Made by a program: the position numbers and the translations under genes
Shown: piece after piece, positions 1-4,645 of the stretch
How positions within the stretch are numbered: the first letter of the stretch is position 1
Layout of the letters: each line of letters begins with the position of its first letter
The notes under the pieces: model-generated
Databases searched by the model: none
Told to the model about the DNA's origin: nothing
What the model saw: the letters and a program-made list of their open reading frames with translations, nothing else
Assembly: GCA_015231815.1 (NCBI GenBank)
Contig: JADGAW010000078.1
Coordinates: 1 to 9,097, forward strand
DNA from: Nitrospinota bacterium
GTDB taxonomy: Bacteria > Nitrospinota_A > JADGAW01
Length of the DNA: 9,097 nt
Direction of reading: 5' to 3'

Positions 1-27
1 TGAAAATCCGTTCAAGACTTGTCCCAT
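1..27 (-). CDS. Possible 5' end of a leftward gene, perhaps an IS481-like transposase (partial, tentative)
   Basis: On the minus strand an ATG at 27-25 opens a frame running off the left edge, starting MGQVLNGFS. This resembles, from memory, the N-terminus of a group of IS481-like transposases that begin MGQVLHG followed by a small residue and a Thr run. Only nine codons are visible, so chance is a real alternative. A second minus-strand ATG at 34-32 opens another frame (MIYGTSLERIF) that also stays open to the edge. No terminal TGT-type inverted repeat is obvious between this start and the SDR gene at 140, which weakens the transposase idea. Confidence 0.2.
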
Positions 28-28
28 A

Positions 29-48
29 AATCATCTCAAGAGTTGATT
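29..48. repeat. Imperfect 20-nt dyad, possible operator or hairpin
   Basis: Nine-base arms AATCATCTC and GAGTTGATT flank an AA centre, with one T-T mismatch (34 against 43). The dyad lies about 90 nt upstream of the SDR start at 140 and just upstream of the possible leftward start at 27. It is followed on the + strand by a pyrimidine-rich stretch (49-67). It could be an operator, a weak terminator for something to the left, or chance. The two-base centre is too tight for a full hairpin unless the inner pairs open. Confidence 0.3.
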
Positions 49-139
49 GCTTTCTATCTTTATTTCTTGGTTCTATTTCAGTGATAGATTGGTAATCTTA
101 TATATGCTAAGATGAGTGCTTTTTATTTACTCTTTATTT

Positions 140-1153
140 ATGAGCAAGATACTTGTTACAGGTGCTTCAGGTCATTTAGGCTTTCATTTAGTTCAATTAC
201 TTCTTAAAGAAAATCATGAGGTTTGTTGTTTTGTAAGAAAAACAAGTTTCATTGAACATTTAAAAAAACTACCTGTTGAAATTTGTTACGGTGACCTTTT
301 TGATAAAGATAGTTTACATAAAGCTCTCGGGGGAGTAACAAAAATTTTCCATACCGGAGCTGTTTTTAACCTCTCACCAACCGACAATAATAATATTGTT
401 AAAACGGCTGTTATGGGAGTTGAAAACCTGTTTTCCGTCATTAAGGAAAACTACCCACTGCAAATTGAACGCATTGTATATACCAGTTCGGTTGAAACCA
501 TTGGTGTTTCAAACAATAAAGATAAGCCTCTGAATGAAGAAAACTACGTTGAAGATTTCAAGCATCCATACTGTGAAGCAAAAAATCGTGCAGAAAAACT
601 TGCTCTTAAACTTGCGGAAGAAAATAATGTTGAGTTAGTCATATGTAACCCCTCAACCATTATCGGAGAAAATGATTTCCGTATAACTCCAAGCAATCAG
701 ATGATTTTATCCCTTGCTTCAAACGTTTTTCCCATTTATGTTGATAGCGGGCAAAATCTTGTCCATGTTGAAGATGTGGCAATGGGTCATATTTTGGCAA
801 TGAAAAGAGGAAAGCCCTCAGAAAGATACATTCTTTGTGGTGAAAATATCAGCATGAAGAATCTCATAAAAAAGATAAAAGCAATAACCGGCGGAATTAC
901 TCCTTTTATTCCAATTCCCCAGATATGTTTAAAAAGTATTGGGCTCCTTTGTGAACTGGAAGGAAAATTATTAAATAAACCTCTACGTTTTTCCCGACAA
1001 CGAGCTGAAAACATGGTTGGAAAATATACCTATTACCAATATAATAAGTCCGCTCAAGAGCTTGGATATAACCCGAAACCCCTTGATAGTTTTCTCAAGG
1101 AGACACTTCAATGGCTTTTATCTCAAGAAAAGAAATTATTATTCTCTTACTGA
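140..1153 (+). CDS. Extended SDR family NAD(P)-dependent epimerase/reductase (HpnA/dihydroflavonol reductase-like)
   Basis: This cytosolic NAD(P)-dependent oxidoreductase of the extended short-chain dehydrogenase/reductase family has about 337 residues, normal for the group. The N-terminal Rossmann fold shows TGASGHLG with glycines 8, 11 and 14. Other marks are a GDL acidic site after beta-3, a TSS active-site segment at 115-117, the catalytic pair Y144 and K148 (YCEAK), NPSTIIG, and a late HVEDVAMGH segment. The last, with the nearby YILCGEN, is typical of the hopanoid-associated epimerase (HpnA)/dihydroflavonol-4-reductase branch. The substrate is unknown; a nucleotide sugar or a ketone on a lipid or isoprenoid is plausible. 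A GTG at 116 is in frame, but the ATG at 140 places the glycine motif at the usual distance from the N-terminus. Neither start has a clear Shine-Dalgarno. The gene is separated from the next + strand unit by a terminator-like hairpin, so it is probably transcribed separately. The reaction type is secure, the substrate is not. Confidence 0.9.
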   Translation: MSKILVTGASGHLGFHLVQLLLKENHEVCCFVRKTSFIEHLKKLPVEICYGDLFDKDSLHKALGGVTKIFHTGAVFNLSPTDNNNIVKTAVMGVENLFSVIKENYPLQIERIVYTSSVETIGVSNNKDKPLNEENYVEDFKHPYCEAKNRAEKLALKLAEENNVELVICNPSTIIGENDFRITPSNQMILSLASNVFPIYVDSGQNLVHVEDVAMGHILAMKRGKPSERYILCGENISMKNLIKKIKAITGGITPFIPIPQICLKSIGLLCELEGKLLNKPLRFSRQRAENMVGKYTYYQYNKSAQELGYNPKPLDSFLKETLQWLLSQEKKLLFSY

Positions 1154-1171
1154 AGAAAAAGACCAACGTTT

Positions 1172-1210
1172 CCCCTTTTATAAAACGGGGTTTTGAAAAA
1201 TCTTTTTTCC
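1172..1210 (+). terminator. Probable intrinsic terminator after the epimerase gene
   Basis: Nineteen nt past the stop codon, CCCC (1172-1175) pairs with GGGG (1187-1190). Inside, TTTT (1176-1179) can pair with AAAA (1182-1185), leaving one bulged C (1186). TTTT follows at once, and a second T-rich run (TCTTTTTT) ends near 1208. The stem is short but the position and T-tract fit a rho-independent terminator for the upstream gene. The very small AT loop means some inner pairs must open. Confidence 0.6.
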
Positions 1211-1211
1211 T

Positions 1212-1227
1212 AACTAAGTCACTAAGA
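1212..1227 (+). repeat. Left arm of octamer repeat: AACTAAGT then CACTAAGA
   Basis: Two consecutive octamers of the form (A/C)ACTAAG(T/A) occur here. The second, CACTAAGA (1220-1227), is the exact reverse complement of two octamers at 1330-1337 and 1346-1353. Together they bracket about 140 nt of intergenic DNA. The arm lies directly after the terminator T-tract. Similar ACTAAG/ACAAAG octamer runs are, from memory, scattered between genes in some Bacteroidota-related and environmental genomes. The function is unknown. Confidence 0.55.
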
Positions 1228-1329
1228 GAAAAGGTTTAAATATAGCCTTAAAGGTTTGAAGATTGATAGATTAAGAAATTCTCTTTTTTCATATATTCAT
1301 CTTTTAACGAAACATTCTTGATTTCACTT

Positions 1330-1353
1330 TCTTAGTGCCTTTGTGTCTTAGTG
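1330..1353 (-). repeat. Right arm: three tandem octamers (CACTAAGA, CACAAAGG, CACTAAGA on the minus strand)
   Basis: Read on the minus strand this is a perfect 8-nt periodic array of CACWAAGR: CACTAAGA, CACAAAGG, CACTAAGA. It lies 34 nt before the start codon of the B12-type radical SAM gene at 1388 and is inverted relative to the similar octamers at 1212-1227. The exact octamer period with two identical units makes chance unlikely in a short spacer. It may be the end of a small palindromic intergenic element or a protein-binding array. No coding sequence overlaps it. Confidence 0.6.
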
Positions 1354-1387
1354 GTTACATTAATTAATTTATGGAATAACGTTCCCT

Positions 1388-2845
1388 ATGCAGTCAGATA
1401 AACCAAAAACAACTCTCGTGTCCTTATCTGTTGTTGGTGACGGAATACTTGCAAAATATTACCATAAGCTTCCGAGTCTTGGAATTGCCTATCTTGCTTC
1501 TTCTCTTGAAAGAGCTGGATATCAGGTTTCGTTATTCGACAAGAGTGTTTCCTTAAATCAAAAGGAATATGTCGTAAATGAAATTCTTTCTCGAAAACCG
1601 GATATCGTCGGGTTCTACATTATTACTGAATCATTTCACTTTACTCTCGACATAATTCGTACCTTAAAAGCAAAGCATAAAGGTTTAAAAATTTGGGTTG
1701 GAGGACCACACGTTTATTGTCTTCCCGAAGAAACTATCGCCCATGAGGAAATTGATTGCGCCTGTGTTTTTGAAGGAGAGGAAATGATTGTGAAGTTGCT
1801 TGACAGTAACTTTGACTCACGGGAAATGGCAAAAATAGATGGTCTTATTTATAAGGAAAACAACAAAATAATTCAAAATAAGCCAGCACTTATTAAAGAC
1901 CTTGATTCTCTAGCTAAACCTGCAAGACACCTTTTTGGTCCTTTGAAAGATTATCGTCCAAGCATTGTCAGTTACAAAAAACTTCCTGCTACTGGAATAC
2001 TTACCTCACGGGGTTGTGCCTCCCGCTGTACATTTTGTCACAGTGGAAAAGGAGAACTTACGATGAGATATCACTCTCCAGAGTATGTAATTGACGAAAT
2101 TTCTCAATTGGTAACGGATTATGGGATTAAGGAACTTTTTTTCTTTGACGATACCTTTACCACCAACCGCCCAAGGGTTATTGAAATATGTGAAACAATC
2201 ATCAGAAACAACATAAAAATTAGTTGGTCAAGTATGATTAGAGTAACCGGAATTAACAAAGAATTGCTTCAGCTAATGAAAAGAGCTGGTTGTTGGCTCG
2301 TTCAGATTGGCGTAGAAAGTGGAAGCCAGGAAGTACTCAACCTGATGAAAAAAGACATTAAACTTGAGCAAGTGAAAAATGTTACAAGAATGGCATACGA
2401 TGTCGGACTTGAAGTAAAAGGTTATTTTATAATTGGTAATGCCGGAGATACAGTTGAAACCCTCGACAAAACAATAGACCTAATAAAAGAACTTCCCTTT
2501 CATTATGCATCAATAAATCATCTAACCCCTCTTCCCGGTACTGAACTTTGGGAAACAGGACACCTTTATGGAGACTTTGAGAAAAAGAACTATGATAAGG
2601 TTAATTATTTATCTGATAGTGTCAACTACATTCCCAAAGGTTTGACCGAGGAAATTATTAACAAAAAGTTCAAGGAAGCATACCTTGGATTTTACTTAAA
2701 CCCAAAAACAATTTTTCGATTTTTAAAGACAATTAAATCATTTGACGACATCAAGCGAATGCTGGGAGCTATTTCCCTTCTAAGTGCAATGTTATATGTA
2801 AAAATTACCGGAATTATTAAAAATGGGACTCCTACAAAAAGTTAA
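1388..2845 (+). CDS. B12-binding-domain radical SAM protein
   Basis: This 485-residue iron-sulfur enzyme belongs to the group with an N-terminal cobalamin-binding-like domain followed by a radical SAM barrel (BchE/HpnJ-type architecture). Residues about 1-145 form the Rossmann-like B12 domain, with PSLGIAYLASSLE near the start, GGPH at 105-108 and FEGEE at 128-132. As in many of this family, no DxHxxG histidine loop is evident, so cobalamin would bind without a lower His ligand. The cluster motif CxxxCxxC is C210, C214 and C217. A GVESGSQE segment and a TPLPGT segment complete the barrel. The C-terminal part carries FYLNPK (435-440) and ends in a hydrophobic stretch (about 458-477), which may touch the membrane. 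Likely chemistry is a radical methylation, ring formation or C-C bond step on an unactivated carbon, but the substrate is unknown. It is the first gene of a tight unit with two downstream genes and overlaps the next by 23 nt. The family is secure, the reaction is not. Confidence 0.9.
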   Translation: MQSDKPKTTLVSLSVVGDGILAKYYHKLPSLGIAYLASSLERAGYQVSLFDKSVSLNQKEYVVNEILSRKPDIVGFYIITESFHFTLDIIRTLKAKHKGLKIWVGGPHVYCLPEETIAHEEIDCACVFEGEEMIVKLLDSNFDSREMAKIDGLIYKENNKIIQNKPALIKDLDSLAKPARHLFGPLKDYRPSIVSYKKLPATGILTSRGCASRCTFCHSGKGELTMRYHSPEYVIDEISQLVTDYGIKELFFFDDTFTTNRPRVIEICETIIRNNIKISWSSMIRVTGINKELLQLMKRAGCWLVQIGVESGSQEVLNLMKKDIKLEQVKNVTRMAYDVGLEVKGYFIIGNAGDTVETLDKTIDLIKELPFHYASINHLTPLPGTELWETGHLYGDFEKKNYDKVNYLSDSVNYIPKGLTEEIINKKFKEAYLGFYLNPKTIFRFLKTIKSFDDIKRMLGAISLLSAMLYVKITGIIKNGTPTKS

Positions 2846-3881
2846 ATCGCGTCTGAGGCTACCTCTTGAGATTATCAAGACCCGCATACAAAAAACACCT
2901 AAGCCACTGGTTGTTCTTTTATATGTCACCGACCGCTGCAATCTTGCCTGTAAATATTGTGTAGGAAACTGGTCTAATAGGAAAATCAAAGACTTCTCAA
3001 CTGATGAGATAAAGAGAATTATTAGTGAATGCGTTGAACTTGGTTCTGTTCATTTCACCATTCATGGGGGAGAAATTCTTTTGCGAGAGGATACAGAAGA
3101 AGTAATTTCGTTTATTAAAAACAAAGGAGCTTATGTAAATGTTGTAACAAATGGAATAATTCTTCCTGAAAATATTGAAAAGCTCAAAGGGGTAGATAGT
3201 CTTTGTATTAGTCTTGATGGAAAAGAAGAAGCAAATGATGCTAACAGAGGAAAGAACTCGTATCAAAAAATAATAAAAGCTATTGAAGCTGCTGTGACAA
3301 ATAATTTCCCCCTTGCAGTTCAATCTACAATTACCAAAAATAACATGAAGGAAATTCCTTTTCTTGTTGAAAACGCAAAAAAGTATGGCTACCAACAACA
3401 GTTTAGCCTTCTGTTAAAACCCCTGAATGATAAAAATGACCAGCTTGGATTAACCGATGAAGAGATGAAAACATCTCTTTTGGAAATCAGAAGATACAAA
3501 GCTCTCGGCTATCCTGTTTTCACCTCTTATCGTACACTAGACAACGCAATAAACTGGCCTTTTTCATATTCTGAAGCAAGGGTAAAAAAGCACGATGTAA
3601 ATCCCGAACATAATATGATTCCCTGTTATTACGGTAAACTGAAATTGGTAATTGATGCAAATGGATTCGCCTTCCCCTGTTCATCGCTTAACGATAGTTT
3701 TAGTGCAAAAAATGTTCTGGAAGTTGGAGTAAAAGAGGCATATCAACATATTCTTGATAGTAACGACTGTGAATGTTGTTATTATCTTACCCAAAATGAT
3801 TGGAGTTTACTTCTCGGTATGGACATACCACAATATTGGGGCATGGCAAAAATTCAACTTAAACAACTTTTATCAAAATGA
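2823..3881 (+). CDS. Radical SAM protein with SPASM/twitch-like C-terminal domain
   Basis: This 352-residue protein has the radical SAM motif as C39, C43 and C46 (in DRCNLACKYC), with GGE at 82-84 for SAM binding. The C-terminal part has the signature C268-x2-G-x5-I-x3-G-x3-PC (P285, C286), then a CxCC cluster at 316, 318 and 319. This matches a SPASM or shortened twitch domain holding at least one auxiliary 4Fe-4S cluster. Such enzymes modify peptides, proteins, sugars or other small molecules. No precursor-peptide gene is visible beside it, which argues mildly against a RiPP pathway. The first 25 residues form a basic amphipathic segment without cysteines, possibly a membrane-surface anchor. 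The start overlaps the previous gene by 23 nt and the stop shares ATGA with the next start, so translation is probably coupled. The HpnH hopanoid enzyme is a more distant alternative but would not be expected to carry the SPASM-like tail. Confidence 0.87.
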   Translation: MGLLQKVKSRLRLPLEIIKTRIQKTPKPLVVLLYVTDRCNLACKYCVGNWSNRKIKDFSTDEIKRIISECVELGSVHFTIHGGEILLREDTEEVISFIKNKGAYVNVVTNGIILPENIEKLKGVDSLCISLDGKEEANDANRGKNSYQKIIKAIEAAVTNNFPLAVQSTITKNNMKEIPFLVENAKKYGYQQQFSLLLKPLNDKNDQLGLTDEEMKTSLLEIRRYKALGYPVFTSYRTLDNAINWPFSYSEARVKKHDVNPEHNMIPCYYGKLKLVIDANGFAFPCSSLNDSFSAKNVLEVGVKEAYQHILDSNDCECCYYLTQNDWSLLLGMDIPQYWGMAKIQLKQLLSK

Positions 3882-4585
3882 AAATACTCATCACGGGAAC
3901 TTCCAGAGGTCTAGGATACTCTCTTGCAAAAAAGTATTTACATGAAGGGGTTGAAGTAATAGGAATTTCTACAACTACCCCTCCAAATGACTTAACACAA
4001 CAACTTAATTATTTTCATTTTCCTGTAAACCTGATGGATAGGGGTGAATTACATAAAGCACTGAGCAGTCTAAACATCTTACCTGACAGAGTTATCCTGA
4101 ACGCTGGTGCTGCATTTGATGATAATACAGATAAATTCTCACGTGAAGAGTTTCAAAAGAATTTTTCTTTAAACCTTGATGCAAACATGGATATAGTATC
4201 TTTTTTTCTTCCCCGGTTTCTTGAAAATAAGAAGGGGACATTTGCCGCAGTTTCTTCATTAAGCGTCATACAGGAAATAAACCCGGTAAGGGTTGGTTAT
4301 TCAGCTTCAAAAAGTGCTCTTGACATCACGTTCCAAAACCTTGGGATTAGTTACAGAAAATCAGGAATTAATTTCGTTGTTTTTAGGGCAGGCAGAATGG
4401 AGGAAAAAGGAGGTTTGTTAAGTGAAGGTTATGAGGATGCGGCATCGAGAATCATTAAAAGTCTGGAAAACAATAAAAATAACTCGTATGTTGAGGAATT
4501 TCCTCTTCTTTTAGCATCTATTACACGGCTTGTCTCCATTCTCCCTCAACCTTTATTGAATATTCTATTTTCCAAAAAGATATAA
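3878..4585 (+). CDS. Classical short-chain dehydrogenase/reductase
   Basis: This 235-residue NAD(P)-dependent oxidoreductase has the classical SDR motifs in order. TGTSRGLG (6-13) binds the dinucleotide, NAG (75-77) stabilises the central sheet, the VSSLS segment (125-129) supplies the catalytic serine, and YSASK supplies Y141 and K145. An arginine after TGTS suggests, but does not prove, an NADPH preference. The usual PG after the active site is replaced by FRAGRMEEKG, and the C-terminus is short and hydrophobic (LVSILPQPLLNILF), which may contact a hydrophobic partner or membrane. It begins inside the stop codon of the preceding radical SAM gene (ATGA), so it is almost certainly co-transcribed and may oxidise or reduce that enzyme's product or substrate. 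The specific substrate cannot be read from the sequence. Confidence 0.88.
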   Translation: MKILITGTSRGLGYSLAKKYLHEGVEVIGISTTTPPNDLTQQLNYFHFPVNLMDRGELHKALSSLNILPDRVILNAGAAFDDNTDKFSREEFQKNFSLNLDANMDIVSFFLPRFLENKKGTFAAVSSLSVIQEINPVRVGYSASKSALDITFQNLGISYRKSGINFVVFRAGRMEEKGGLLSEGYEDAASRIIKSLENNKNNSYVEEFPLLLASITRLVSILPQPLLNILFSKKI

Positions 4586-4607
4586 GCCGGTTTTGAACAA
4601 GGTACAA

Positions 4608-4632
4608 TTTGTTATATTTCAAATACAACAAG
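4608..4632. terminator. AT-rich inverted repeat in the convergent junction, possible weak bidirectional terminator
   Basis: TTGTT (4609-4613) and TATTT (4615-4619) pair with AAATA (4621-4625) and AACAA (4627-4631) around C4620, with one A-C mismatch and an outer T-G pair. It sits in the 60 nt between the converging stop codons at 4585 and 4646, where a shared terminator is expected. The stem is almost all A-T, the perfect centre leaves no natural loop, and no T-run follows on either strand. This is a candidate only. Confidence 0.35.
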
Positions 4633-4645
4633 ATCGCATAGAGAA

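Larger units (their letters stand above)
1154..1387. other. Intergenic region between the epimerase and the radical SAM operon
   Basis: These 234 nt hold the terminator hairpin, the two arms of octamer repeats, and an AT-rich interior. The interior contains a direct repeat of AAAGGTTT (1230-1237 and 1250-1257) and an imperfect fold-back between AAGATTGATAGATT near 1259 and the minus-strand reading of the segment near 1287-1303. The promoter of the three-gene + strand unit should lie here, but I could not pick a convincing -35/-10 pair. No Shine-Dalgarno precedes the ATG at 1388. Confidence 0.5.

Noticed and set aside
60..115. Sigma-70-type promoter ahead of the epimerase (TTGGTT near 67 with TAATCT near 93) and the small dyad AGATT-GGT-AATCT at 86-98
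   Set aside because: The spacer of 20 nt is too long for a standard promoter and other hexamer pairs are no better. The 5-bp dyad is within chance for AT-rich DNA.
2997..3398. Open frame of 133 codons on the minus strand inside the SPASM-type radical SAM gene
   Set aside because: It lies wholly within a gene with clear family motifs. Its translation is rich in Phe, Tyr, Asn and Ile in the way expected of antisense AT-rich DNA, and no domain is recognisable.
2823..3881. A RiPP (peptide-modification) system built on the SPASM-type enzyme
   Set aside because: No small precursor-like gene, peptidase or peptide exporter lies nearby. The gaps around the enzyme are overlaps with no room for one.
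140..4585. A hopanoid (hpn) biosynthesis cluster, suggested by the HpnA-like epimerase and HpnJ/HpnH-like radical SAM enzymes
   Set aside because: There is no squalene-hopene cyclase, squalene synthase-like gene or HpnG in the window, and the second radical SAM enzyme carries a SPASM-like tail unlike HpnH. The resemblance is at family level only.
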